Shown here: piece by piece, positions 33,014 to 44,151 of the stretch
Numbering within the stretch: the first letter of the stretch is position 1
Layout: each line of letters begins with the position of its first letter
From: Prototheca cutis
Taxonomy: Eukaryota; Chlorophyta; Trebouxiophyceae; Chlorellales; Chlorellaceae
Reading direction: 5' to 3'
Length of the DNA: 64,000 nt
NCBI GenBank assembly: GCA_002897115.2
Contig: BCIH01000003.1
Coordinates: 1,539,425-1,603,424 of the forward strand
Position numbers and translations under genes: made by a program
The notes under the pieces: model-generated
What the model was told of the DNA's origin: nothing
What the model saw: the letters and a program-made list of their open reading frames with translations, nothing else
The model's database searches: none

Positions 33014-35527
33014 ATGACACGCAAGATTGCTTGCATAGGTAAGCATAGGCACTGTTTTTATGATCTTTGAAGGATCAGCATGCCTGTTTCCGCCTATTCG
33101 CTGGCCGTTCGGTTGCCAGATCCCCCGCCGCGGGGACGTACGGCGCGCCAGGGGTTAGCCCGTCGCGAGTAAAATGGGGTGCCAATGTTCATTTAATGTC
33201 ATGGGACACTATTGCGTGGCTGATCCGCTCCTCCAACCATGCGCACACTACTTCCCTCATACAGGCGCCGGCTATGTCGGTGAGTGTGGCAGTGGGTGGT
33301 GGTGGTGGGGTCATGCCTGGGGTCATGCCTAGGGTCATGCCGTGCTGCCTGCACCATTGCCGTCTTGCAATGCTACAAGAAGGGTGCTTGCAATGTTGAC
33401 TGAAACATTCCTTGCTCCCCGGACCACAATTTCTCTCCCGAACAGGTGGCCCCACCATGGCCATGGTACGTGGCGGTTGGGGTGCCTCGTGACCTGCACC
33501 TGGCCAGGAACCCTGCAGCTGCATGCCAGCTGGCGGCTTCCGAAACAGGTCAATCGCATGTTTTTTAGTATAATTGCAAAAATAAAGAGTGTTTCCTGAG
33601 ACACCGCCCCCGATCCCCACAACTGCCTGCAGATTGCGCTCAAGTGCCCCGAGATCGAGGTGGTGGTGCTGGACATCAACAAGGACCGCATCGCGGCCTG
33701 GAACTCCAACACCCTCCCGATCTACGAGCCCGGCCTGCACGAGGTTGTGATGGAGTGCCGCGGGCGGAACCTGTTCTTCTCCACCGAGGTGGAGAAGCAC
33801 ATCGCCGAGGCCGACATCATCTTTGTCAGCGTCAACACGCCCACAAAGACGCGCGGCGTGGGCGCCGGCAAGGCCGCGGACCTGACCTACTGGGAGGGCG
33901 CCGCGCGCATGATCGCCAAGGTGTCCACCAGCTCCAAGATTGTCGTGGAGAAGTCGACAGTCCCCGTGAAGACGGCCGAGGCGATTGAGAAGGTGCTGCG
34001 CCGCAATTGCCCCGACCCCACCGTCGAGTTCCAGATCCTGTCCAACCCCGAGTTCCTCGCGGAGGGCACGGCCATTGAGGACCTGACCATGCCCGACCGC
34101 GTGCTCATCGGCGGCAAGGACACGCCCTCAGGTGCCGCCGCGGTCGACGCGCTTGCCAAGGTCTACGCGCACTGGGTGCCCCAGGATCGCATCCTGCGCA
34201 CCAACCTCTGGTCTGCGGAGCTGTCCAAGCTGACGGCTAACGCCATGCTGGCGCAGCGCATCTCCTCCATGAACTCCATCTCCGCGCTCTGCGAGGCCAC
34301 CGGTAAGGGAGTGGGGTGGGGAGAGGGGGGGGGGGGGCTAATCGGAGAGCGGCAGGTGAAGTGCACTGCCTCTGCTGTCATCATGCCTTAGACCTTTATT
34401 TCTGAGCATGTAGAGCTCCACCACCATGGGTGCACAGAAGTGCATGCATGTGGCCGCCAATCCCCCAATCGCCCCGTTCGGAACACACAGGCGCTGACGT
34501 GCAGCAGGTGGCTCGTTCCATCGGTACCGACTCGCGCATTGGCCCCAAGTTCCTCAACGCTTCTGTGGGCTTTGGCGGCTCGTGCTTCCAGAAGGACATT
34601 CTGAACCTGGTGTACATTTGCGAGACGGTGGGCCTCAAGGAGGTGTCTGACTACTGGCACTCGGTCATCCTGATGAACGACTACCAGAAGAAGCGTTTCG
34701 TGGAGCGCGTCATCTCGGCCATGTTCAACACCATCTCCCAGAAGCGCATCGCCATCTACGGCTTTGCGTTCAAGAAGGACACGGGCGACACGCGCGAGAC
34801 GCCCGCGATCGACGTCTGCCGCGGCCTCCTGGCCGACGGCGCGCGGTGCGTGGTGTATGACCCGCAGGTGGGCGCCGACGAGGTGCGCCGCGACCTGGCC
34901 ACGCCCAAGTTTGAGTGGGACCACCCCTCGCACGGCGGCCGCCCCGCCATCGGCTCCGACGAGGTCAGCACCGCGGCCAGCGCGTACGAGGCTGCCCGCG
35001 GCGCGCACGCCATCTGCTTGCTCACCGAGTGGGACGAGTTCAAGACCCTGGACTACGAGAAGGTGTGTGTTTCTGTGGTGGCAAGGGAATTTCAAGCATG
35101 AGACCATTGGCTTGTCTGGCTATGAGCCGTGAACAAGACGCTCCCCCTGCCAACTCGCTTGGCAAAGTGACCTATAACCAACAGCCAACGTCCCAGTACC
35201 AATCCTCATCTCACGCAGATCTACGCGGACATGGTCAAGCCCGCCTTTGTGTTTGACGGCCGCAACATTCTGGACCACGCCAAGCTGCGCGAAGTGAGAG
35301 CCAGTGTGTTCTGTTTGGGGGGAATTCTGTGGGCTTTCGCAGGCTCTGCAGGGCTGAATTTGGCACGCAATGGTGGCCGAGACGCCCGTCCTCCATGTCG
35401 TGTTGCCAGTTGCACCGACTCCACACCCATCCCTGTCCAACGCCCTCAAACCTGCCTGCAGATCGGCTACATCGTCTACGCCCTGGGCAAGCCGCTGGAT
35501 CCCTTCCTGCAGCGTGCCTACGACTGA
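33014..35527 (+). CDS. UGD: UDP-glucose 6-dehydrogenase (480 aa, seven exons)
   Basis: Oxidises UDP-glucose twice with NAD+ to UDP-glucuronate, the precursor of acidic cell-wall and glycan sugars. Exons: 33014-33038, 33265-33279, 33446-33465, 33633-34302, 34491-35062, 35219-35293 and 35462-35527; exactly 480 residues, the family length. The NAD-binding loop IGAGYVGGPTMAMIALKCP is assembled from exon 1, two micro-exons (15 and 20 nt) and exon 4. Other signatures are [27 protein letters not shown], the catalytic Cys in [18 protein letters not shown], and [13 protein letters not shown]. All active-site parts look intact. Tiny first exons make this gene easy to mis-start; automatic prediction could wrongly begin inside exon 4. 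Confidence 0.96.
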
Positions 35528-35860
35528 GCGCGGCATCGGCCTAGCGGCTGGGCCGCCCCCGAAGACTGCAGTGTGCCCCGTCACGTGTCGGCCACGCACC
35601 TGCGAGACTGCCGGGCCAAAAAAACAAAGCAAGGTTCCGCCTGGGGTACACACTTCTGGCATTGTAGTTGGGGATTATTCAGCTTGCCATGGTCATCTTG
35701 TGTAAGACTTTTCAATCACATCCGGCGCGCTTTGTGTGCACCTCAACAGTGGATAAGGCGGGGGCGAGCAGTGTGACGAAGGGTGAAATGCGTCCCCATT
35801 TGCCCAGAGGATCTATCTTTTGATAAGCATGAGTTTATTCACTCAGGGCATGCGCAAACA
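35528..35860. other. UGD 3' flank
   Basis: 3'UTR and spacer before the permuted tRNA. It contains the candidate poly(A) motif at 35701. No gene was seen. Confidence 0.5.
35701..35705 (+). promoter_or_regulatory. Candidate TGTAA poly(A) motif of UGD
   Basis: TGTAA 174 nt after the UGD stop codon, the usual spacing for a green-algal poly(A) signal. Confidence 0.4.
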
Positions 35861-35882
35861 CCACGGTCGGATCCGTTTAACT

Positions 35883-35975
35883 CCGTATTCCGAAAGGGCG
35901 TGGGTTCGAATCCCACTGGCGACAGTAACAACTGTCGGTCGCTATGGGGGAGTGGTCTAACTCGATACGTTAAGG
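35883..35975 (+). tRNA. trnL-AAG: Circularly permuted tRNA-Leu(AAG)
   Basis: The 3' half of the tRNA lies upstream of its 5' half. The 3' half (35883-35924) holds the anticodon-stem strand CGTAT, a long variable arm (CC-GAAA-GG), T arm GTGGG-TTCGAAT-CCCAC, acceptor strand TGGCGAC and discriminator A. After a 13-nt spacer (35925-35937) comes the 5' half (35938-35975): acceptor strand GTCGCTA, D arm with GGG/CTC stem and a GG-containing loop, anticodon-stem strand ATACG, then TTAAGG with anticodon AAG. All stems pair across the halves: acceptor 7 bp, anticodon 5/5 bp. The mature ends meet between positions 37 and 38. Flanks 35865-35871 and 35979-35985 can pair over about 7 bp to extend the anticodon helix, and TTTTT follows at 35988-35992. 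Established for red algae and prasinophytes; here deduced from sequence. Confidence 0.87.
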
Positions 35976-35987
35976 AATTCCGATCTC

Positions 35988-35992
35988 TTTTT
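35988..35992 (+). terminator. Pol III terminator of the permuted tRNA
   Basis: Five T residues directly after the 5'-half trailer of the permuted tRNA-Leu gene. Confidence 0.65.
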
Positions 35993-36711
35993 GCCGGCAT
36001 CCTCTTTATGTTCATGCTACGACTGTCATAACACATAATTTCTTGTAAACCATTCGAGCCTTAGCTAGCATGCCCATGCTGCATCCCGCGCCTCCAGAGC
36101 GTTGCTGGTGCCCAAATGCGTGCCCGCCCGCGTTCACTGCACCTCCAATCTCTCACTCTCATTCGCATGACATCAGCCCCAGGCAAAGGACAGGAGTGCC
36201 GGACGACAGAGAGACCAATGCAACGCCATGCTCGACCAACTCTTGTCCATGTGCTCGAGCGTCCAACGTTGGGCGAAGCACTGGTATGCTGCGCGTGGAA
36301 TGAGCCATCATCCCATCGTGCCCTCGTCGATTGGGCAGGGGCTGGCCACAGCCCATGTAGCTCCAGCTCCGCATGCCGCGTGCCGACCGATGCTTCCAGC
36401 CATCTGCAGCGCCCACGTCTGTCGACGCCGGGCGACCACCCTCAGGCGCGGATCCCGTCAGTGGCGGGATTAGGGAGTGCCCGGCCTGCGCCTCGCGGGC
36501 AGGCGCGCTTCCTGGTGATGGGCGGCAGCCCATGGCAAGGCGCGTCGAGGTCCCAGCCGGTGTGGCCCAGTGTGGGGCACGGCCCTGCCCAGTCAGGACG
36601 CCACCAGTGCCGTGGGTGTGATCGGCTTCTGCCCAGCACACAGAGCGGACGTGGGCTGCTGGCTGTCCCTTAGCTCCAGAGCGTGAGACCCTGGTGGGGA
36701 AAAGGTGCTCG
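35993..36711. other. Spacer between permuted tRNA and the UPF1 3' end
   Basis: About 720 bp. ORFs of 185 codons (+) and 194 codons (-) overlap each other, with no motif, and look like GC-driven chance frames. The UPF1 3'UTR should lie at its right side. Confidence 0.4.
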
Positions 36712-38335
36712 TCACGTGCCGTTCTCACCAACGCCTGCCACATCGTTGCCGACAGCTAGGCCCAGGTAGTCAAGGCCCGACCGCTTCTTGCCCGGCGCGG
36801 CGGCCGGTTCAGATGCGGCCGGCGCTTCGGGGATGGCAAACGGTGCTGGGGCAGTGTAGTACAGGCTCCGGTCATAGTCTGCAAGGGAGTTGGCGGATGG
36901 CATGCGGGTCAAGCCTGATCTGAGCATACGGGCAAGCCCATAGTCGTTGCAGGCACGCCAGAGTTCCCACGCCTGGGAGCAGCATCCCATCTCGCTGTGC
37001 AAGGGGCCACCATGGCCAACCATCAGCCTACCAGTGACCCACCCACCTGCAGCATCCTCCAAGACCTGGCGGCCCTGCTCCTTGCAGGCCCCCCGGGGGC
37101 TCCGCGGGCCCGGCTGCGGCGGCTCGTGCCGCTCGCCGGCATTCTCCACGGGCTTGAATCGGTGGCTGTGTGCGCCGCCCAGACCAAAGGAGCTGGCATC
37201 AAAGTACGGGCGCTTGCGCGGCAGCGGGATGGCGCTCTGCCTCAATGCCGTGATGGGGCCTGCAGGGTTTTTGGTGTTGTTGGGGGGCCCCGGGATTATG
37301 GATGGGGATGCAGGGGTTGCTGGGCAGACCTGGGGCGCATGCGCAAGAGCGTCCATCGACTGGAAATCTGCTCAGAAAAACTTTGCACACCACAAAGATA
37401 ATCGCTTTTCATCCTCTTTCCAACATAGATAAACAAAAATCACCGTCAACAAACAGCCAACGTGCCTTCCACCATGCAGCCATTGTCTTTAAAGTGGTGG
37501 AGCAGCGCGGCCCAGAGGGGCTGCTTGGCGAGCACGGCCGGATTCCCCAGGACAAAGAGGCCAAAGCGTGCGCGGGTGAGTGCGACGTTGAGACGGCGCG
37601 GATCGGACAGGAACCCGACGCCCTGGTGCACGTTTGAGCGGACGCACGACAGGACGATGAAATCCTTCTCGCGGCCCTGGAACGCGTCGACAGAGGCAAC
37701 CTCGACGCCACTGTAGAGCTCGGACCGCAGCGGCCCCGTGCGGAGCATGGTGCTGACGACATGCGCGCGCTGGCCCTCGTAGGGCGTGATGACGCCGACC
37801 TGGTCGGGGCGGATGCCGACGCGGAGCAGGTGAGTGACCAGCTTCTCCACGGCCGCCGCCTCGGCACGGTTCAGGTAGGATGTCCCCGAGGCCGAAATCT
37901 CCTCCGCACCCAGCGCGACGTGAAACACCAGCGGCGACGGAGCGGGCCAGGGGAAGGCGCCGGGTGGCAGCGACCGTGCCGCCACGGTGACCCCGTTTTG
38001 CAACGCGCCCTCGTAAAAGATGTCGGACGGCCAGCGCGACAGCGCTGGGTGCATGCGGTACTGCACAGCCAGCCGGATGGGCCGCACACCCAGCAGCATC
38101 AGCCGCTCAAACAGAGACTGCGCGAGGCCCGCCCGGGCGGCGGGCTTGGACAGGGTCACGGGACCCAGCTGGCAATGATCCCCAACGAGCACCACCTAGC
38201 GCGTGGTGTTGGAGTTGGGTGTACATTCAAAGTGCTGGTGCTTGGCTACGTGCGTCTTCACATGCCGGCTGTTTTGAACCGGTGATGACCGGCCCCCCCC
38301 TCTCCCATGGACCCAGACTGAACCCCCCCTTCCCA

Positions 38336-38398
<63 letters not shown>

Positions 38399-41023
38399 TT
38401 ACCCACCTGTTTGGCACCCAGGACAAGGGGAATCAGTGACTCGGGCTCCAGTGCCTGTGTGGCTTCGTCGATGAGGACTCTGCGGAAGCGAAAGTGCGCC
38501 AGACGCGGGTCCCCGGCGCCCACGCATGTCGCGCAGACGACGTCGGCGGCCTGCAGCACCTCGCGTTCCATGCTCCGCAGCAGCGTCCGGTGCTTACGCT
38601 CATCTGTAGGTGGGGGCGATTGTGCGTGCGTTTGCTCGCTCCAGAATCGCCCAGAAGAAAGAAAGGGGGTCTTCCGTGCCCCCCCACCGGTGCGCTCCAG
38701 CGCGCATCTCTACAGCCACATCTCTACACCCACATCTCCGCCAACAAGCAAAAAAACACATGCAGCCATCCGCCCAGGTGACACGCCCAACCTTGGGCAG
38801 AGAGTTCACCCAGCTCGTCCTTGAGCTGCTGGAGTTTGTGGAGTTCAGGAGACTCGAGGGCAGCCAGGGCCTTGACCTGGGCGTGCAGGGTGAGGTGCTC
38901 GATGCCCGTGGCCACGGCCTCGCGGGACCGGGCCTGCAGGCGGACGACCTTGAGCCCCGTCAGTGCCGTGCGCTCGGCGAGGTGGTCGACCGCGATGTTG
39001 GAGGGTGCGGTGACAAGGACCTGGCCCCCGCCCGGCTGCCGTGCGAGCGCATAGACGACGCTGGCGCTGGTCACCGTCTTGCCCGTGCCGGGGGGTCCCT
39101 GGATCAGGGACAGCGGCGAGCGAAGCACGCGGGCCACGGCATCGGCCTGGCTGGTGTTGAGCTCGGGGAGCCCAGGGGCTGACAGCGACTTGGGCACACG
39201 TGTCTTGAGCTCCAGCTCCTCCACGGGGTGCCCCAGAATGCGGTGGTAGAGGTACCCGCTCACGCTCGTCTGGTCCACTGCAAACGCCTTCATCGCGGCA
39301 TGCATGCGCTCAAACGTCGCGCCCTTCCACACAAACTCCACACGGTAGCCCGTTGTGACGTCCGTCGGTGGTGGCGAGCGGTCTTGGCCCTTTTCGCGGC
39401 CACGGAGCTCGACAACGATCTCCTCCCCAGCCTCGGCCAGGCGGACGACGGTGCCGACGGCGGCCCAGGGCGCGGCGCCCAGGCGCGGGCACGGGTGGCG
39501 CAGGAGCAGCTCGTCGCCGATCACGACACGCAGGTCCCCCGCGTCGCGGGCAAAGCAGAACCGGGCGGTGGCCTTCTTGTTCAGGCCCACGGCCCACTGC
39601 AGCGACACGTCGTCACGGGACAGGCTCTCCTTGGCGGCGCGGTCGTGGTCGGCCTCCAGCTTGATCAGCGGGCCAAAGATGTTTTGAAAGGCGTATGCGT
39701 CCTCGTACCGCAGCGCCACGGGGCACGGCTCGTCCTCGGCGCTGGGGGGTTCAAGGTCGTCCAGCCCCGCGCCGGGGTCGCGGCGCCACGCAGCCTCCAA
39801 CGCCGCCACCGCAGCGGGGGTCACGTGCCGCGCCCGCGCCAACTCCCCCGGCTCCGGTGGCCGCACCAGCCAGTCCACAAACGCACGGTCCTCCACCAGT
39901 GGCGCCCATGCGGCCACGTCCAGGTCCAGGTCCTTGATCGTCGGGTGCGACGCCGGCGTGTCCCGCGCCAGCAGCACCACCGTGTGCTCCCCGGCCAGCG
40001 GCACGAAACCCAGCGCAAACACGTTCCGTGAGCCTGTGGCGTAACATTCCAGCACCGTTTCGCCCAGCGGCGAGTCACGGTGCAGCGACACCTCTTTGCA
40101 CTTGGCACGCACTGCGCATGGATGTTTGACAGGTGTGTGTGTGTGTGTGGATGATTGGGTGGGGCCCGCGTTGTCAGTCAGAACCCCATATGTGAGTCCT
40201 TCCTTACATGCACACAAGAAAACCAACACCACTATCCACTTGCCAAGGTGTGTGATGATGCAAGAAGCACTGCCAGTGACGCGGCCGTTGCAAAACCACT
40301 TGCCAGTGGTCATGCACTTGACCACCGATTCTGGGTTGTGGATGCCGCAGTAGCTGCCAGGGTGCGCAGGTGAGACTCGTTGAACTGGTGCAATCTGAGA
40401 CGAGATGCAGTGCCCCGTGGTGTACGCATGGATGGAGAACAAAAACTAATGTCTGCTGCGAGGAGCAGTTAACGTCAACGCCCCCAGTTCTCCTCCCCAG
40501 CTCGCCTTCACCACCAAGCCCACGTACGCGCAGGCCCACTCGGGCGCCTTGACAATGGGCTCGCCATTCTCCTCGCCAAATCCATCGAATGCATCGTGCA
40601 GGCTGAGCTGGCTGAGGCCCGTCTCTGACAGCCCACCATCATAACTCAGCGCCTGCGACGCCTGGGAGGCCAGGGCCACCGGCGCCGCCGCTGCGGCCTG
40701 CACGCAGCAGTGACTCGAGCAAAAGGCGGGTTCAAGAGACATGTACGGCTTCCCAGCGTTTATTAGACCGGGTTCCAAGAGCCGGTACACATGCATAGCC
40801 TTGGCATGCATGTGATCTTGACCCGTCTCCTGCCCAGCCAGGTCACGGGCCCCACCTCCTCGTAGTGTGACAGTCCAGGCAGCCCTGAGGCGGCGTCCTG
40901 GGTGTTAAAGTCCAGGAATGAAAAGTCCACTTGGCTCCCAAGCTGCGTCGCCGTGATTTCGCCAACATCATAGGCGCTCTGCACCTCCGACAGAGGCTGC
41001 GAAAACAGGCCCCGCCCAGCCAT
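36712..41023 (-). CDS. UPF1: UPF1 RNA helicase (1024 aa, eight exons)
   Basis: ATP-driven 5'-3' helicase of nonsense-mediated mRNA decay. Exons: 40856-41023, 40528-40697, 40244-40353, 38792-40111, 38407-38603, 37466-38195, 37047-37259 and 36712-36878; 1025 codons including stop. The Cys/His-rich domain starts [13 protein letters not shown] and continues KWFCNGR. The helicase core has QGPPGTGKT (motif I), [12 protein letters not shown] (II), [10 protein letters not shown] (III), QYRMHP (IV), [12 protein letters not shown] (V) and [11 protein letters not shown] (VI). The C-terminal exons read [10 protein letters not shown] and [13 protein letters not shown], like the plant tail. Introns 3 (GCAAGT at 40243) and 6 (GCACGT at 37465) begin with GC; without the second the protein would stop early at ...EGTLAVC. 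Oddity: where other UPF1 proteins have ECYNCGCRN, this reads ECYATGSRN, losing two cysteines of a zinc-binding segment. Confidence 0.93.
38345..38397. repeat. (CA)n microsatellite in a UPF1 intron
   Basis: 53 bp of uninterrupted CA dinucleotide in the intron between exons 5 and 6 of the UPF1 gene. Confidence 0.97.
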
Positions 41024-41362
41024 TGCGGCTTCCTCTCGTCAGCTCCTCAAAAGCCTCCTCCTTTACTTCTATACTAATTCGTGCATCACAGTCAAATTCT
41101 GGAGTTGGTCATGAGCCTGTTCATGACGCGCGTGGTGGCCTGGATCTCATTGGAACATCACGCGCCCTCGTGGCCGGGCCCCCGCTGATGCCAACTCCTG
41201 ATGAAGACCCACGTTCTGATGAGCTTTCCTGGTCAATACTCCAGAAAAGAATTGAGTTCTACACACTGCATGTCAGCATTCATCCATACATTTGGAATAT
41301 CGGTAACAACATGTTCTTCAATACACTGTCTTGTTCTTCTCCTGGTGTGCACCGGCATGGGC
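41024..41362. promoter_or_regulatory. UPF1 upstream region
   Basis: 340 bp between the dihydroorotase stop and the UPF1 start, both minus strand. It should contain the UPF1 promoter. No defined motif was seen. Confidence 0.4.
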
Positions 41363-43810
41363 TCACTCCACGCTCCAGTCACAGCTCTGGCCAGCCCACA
41401 TGGGAACCACCTCGCCTTCCCCAAAGGCGTACGACTCTGGCACCTCCCAGCTCTTCCGCACCAGCGTGATGGTGTCTGCAGCCATGTGGTCATGTGGTGC
41501 GAGGTCACATGCATTGCACTCTTGGAGTCTTACGCGTTCATGCAGTGTGTGAATACGCATACCTCCGGGGAAACGGCCCATCGTCCATACGGTGCATGCA
41601 GATCAACCTGCAACAAGGCAATCCCGGTGCACCTGGGTTCCTGGGCAGCCCGTAGAAGTCGGGCCCGTTGTGGGAGGCAAACGCCTCCAGCTTGTCAAGG
41701 CGGCCCGCCTGGTCAAAGGCAGTGGCGTAGAGTCCCATGGCCACGGGCGCGCTGTAGATCCCGGCACAGCCGCACGCCGACTCCTGCGGGGGTTGGATGG
41801 ACGATGCATGTGGCGAGACTGAGTCAGGCTGCTCGAGTGCAACGACGTGCACACTTGCCCCGCCACGGTCTTGCACATATCCTCTTCTGACGAGCATCCA
41901 GCCTGCAATATACGCGCGCAACAATCACCTTGGCCTTGCGCGGGTGAGGTGCCGAGTCGGTTCCCAGGAAGAAAGCGGGGCTGCCACTGACAGCGGCTTC
42001 CAGCACCGCCCTGCGGTGCTCCTCACGCTTCAGGATGGGCAGGCAAAACGCGTGCGGCCTGAGACCGCCCACGAACAGCGCGTTGCGGTTGAGCAGGATG
42101 TGCTGGGGTGTGATGCTGGCCGCCAGCCGCTCCGTCTCGGCATTGGCAGCCACAAACTCAGCTGCCTGGCGCGTCGTGATGTGTTCCATCACAACCTTGA
42201 GGCCATCCACCTGACATGAGGGGGAATGGAAGGTGTTGATAAGTTGCAGCGCCGGAGGCAGGGACCGTGGTGGGGCCCGGGGGTGCTGGATGTCACGCCC
42301 AATGGCCACCTCCACAAACACACAAAAGCATTGAACACACGGCGACTTTCTTCGCAGAATGACCTGTCATGGTCAAGCCCCACCGACTGCAGCTGCACTG
42401 ACGACATCGGCCAACGACCAGCCCCCCCCCCCCCCAAACTCTGCACCTTGTCCAGGAGCGGCTTGAGAACGCGGTCGATAAACGTGGCCTCGCGATCGAA
42501 AAAGTCAATGGACGGGTCAGTCACCTCACCATGCACACACAGCACGATGCCCGCCTGCATTGACAAACGCGGTCAGAGGATGCTTGAACATGTTCGTTTG
42601 TGCACTTGAGCGGGTCAACCATTTTTGAAAAAACATACAGAGAACCAAATATATGAAAGGGAGAGGTGTGGTGTGGCCAGGCAAGCATGAGGCACTGGTT
42701 GAGAAGCCGGGGAGTGGAGCAGTTGCCGGGAGGAAAACCTCCCGGCAACCACATCCCCCGAGCCTGCCAATGCCCCATGCACGTCACCCTCTGCTCAGAA
42801 CGAGCAGAAGGCAGGGGGGCATGCGCTGGCACACACGTCAATCTTGCCCCCGAATGGAAGACACACAGGCCACAGAATTGGAAAAGACCTGGTGCTAACG
42901 TAGAAGGGCCAAAGAATGTGGATGGATTGGCTACATGAAAGCCCCACATACCAAAAGCAAAACCAATCCCCCCCCCAAAACAAACACTTAATGCAGACCT
43001 GGGCCATGGCCTTGAGTGTCCCCAGGCACCGTGACAGGTCAGTCACGCCCGAGTCGCTGTTGGTCGTCGCTCCCGCTGGGTAGAGCTTGAAGGCCCTGAT
43101 GCCTGCAGCCTTGGCAGCCTCGACCTCCTCTGTCGGTGTGCCATCTGTCAGGTACAGCGTCATCAACGGGTCAAAGTTGACCCCACTGGGGACCGCCGCA
43201 GCGACCCTGGACTTGTACGCCATTGCCTGTGCCAGGGCGTGCATTGGGAACAGGGTTCCATACAAGGGAACCTGTGGCGTCCCGCGCCACAGGTCGCATA
43301 CCCCCGGCAAGCCAGTCTCCCCGTATGCAGTCCGCCTTGCAAAACAACATGCATGCACTATTTACTTCCATACCACCAGCCCCACATGCATGCACATGTC
43401 CCACACCATAGTCCATCTACCCCCCCACCTGGGCAGTTGTGGTGACCGGTGGGACGAGGTTGGGCATGATGATGGCTCTTCCAAACACGGCTGCCGTGTG
43501 ATGCACCACAGAAGCCAGTCCAGGGCCGTCACGGACGTGCAGGTGCCAGTCATCGGGCCGGGTGATCGTCAGCCTGTCCGTCTGGTCAGCTGCCGCCGCC
43601 CGGGAGGTCGTCACGCCCCGGGCTCGGCCTGCCAGGCGCACAGCAGCCACACCTGAAACAAGAATGCATTAAAAATTGCATTTCAGTTATCCGTCACGTC
43701 ATGAATACCATTCATTGGTCTAACCGAGCTGGAACCAACGCACCGCTGCGTGCTCCTGCCATCGTCCTTGCAAGGGGGTTGACGGTCGTGAACCAACCCC
43801 CGGTCACCAT
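41363..43810 (-). CDS. PYR4: Dihydroorotase, plant/bacterial PyrC type (390 aa, seven exons)
   Basis: Third step of de novo pyrimidine synthesis: carbamoyl-aspartate to dihydroorotate. Exons: 43744-43810, 43429-43652, 42999-43226, 42447-42554, 41929-42210, 41633-41783 and 41363-41475; 391 codons including stop. The zinc site DWHLHVRDG, the carboxylated Lys in [12 protein letters not shown], the loop [20 protein letters not shown], and the catalytic Asp in GTDSAPHP are all present. The end reads [22 protein letters not shown] as in plants. Exon 1 was chosen because its GTGCGT donor restores the frame. It adds about 35 residues rich in Arg, Ala and Ser before the enzyme, compatible with a plastid or mitochondrial targeting peptide; a second in-frame ATG lies at MAGARSG. 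A 14-bp C run lies in intron 4 (42422-42435). Confidence 0.94.
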
Positions 43811-44151
43811 TGGACTTGTGGGTTCTAAGCAACAATGATTGATGTTCTGCGATTGCAACCTGTTGCCACACGCTATCCGTCCGCTGTTATTGCGTCCAGC
43901 GTCGAGCCAGTCGTTTGGGGGGGTTCCCCGCTTGCATTGCATGGCCGCTGAGGGCGCCCTCCTGCTGGAAAGAGGAGAATCGAGCGGGGGTTTGAAATTT
44001 TCGACCCCCAGAGGAGAGTCCCCTAGAAAACACGATTGATATTCCCTCCGGGCTCGTTCCTGCTAAGATTTTGGTGCGACATTTACATCGTTCAACAGTA
44101 GAAAGCATCTGCGGTACAGATCACATTCATCCGGGCGATAGATCAGCAAGG
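43811..44151. promoter_or_regulatory. Divergent promoter of dihydroorotase and PCNA
   Basis: About 340 bp between head-to-head start codons. Shared control would make sense, because both genes serve DNA synthesis. I found no clear E2F-type site by eye. Confidence 0.45.

Noticed and set aside
35883..35975. Two unrelated tRNA fragments or a tRNA pseudogene
   Set aside because: All stems pair exactly when the two pieces are exchanged, the joint is at the canonical intron position, and a Pol III T run follows; chance remnants would not do this.
36116..36743. 185- and 194-codon ORFs on opposite strands
   Set aside because: They overlap each other, show no motif or splice pattern and lie in the UPF1 3' flank.
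36712..37356. Separate 214-residue minus-strand gene
   Set aside because: The first and middle parts of this frame are intronic. The remainder joins UPF1 exon 6 through a GC-AG intron and matches the UPF1 C-terminal tail.
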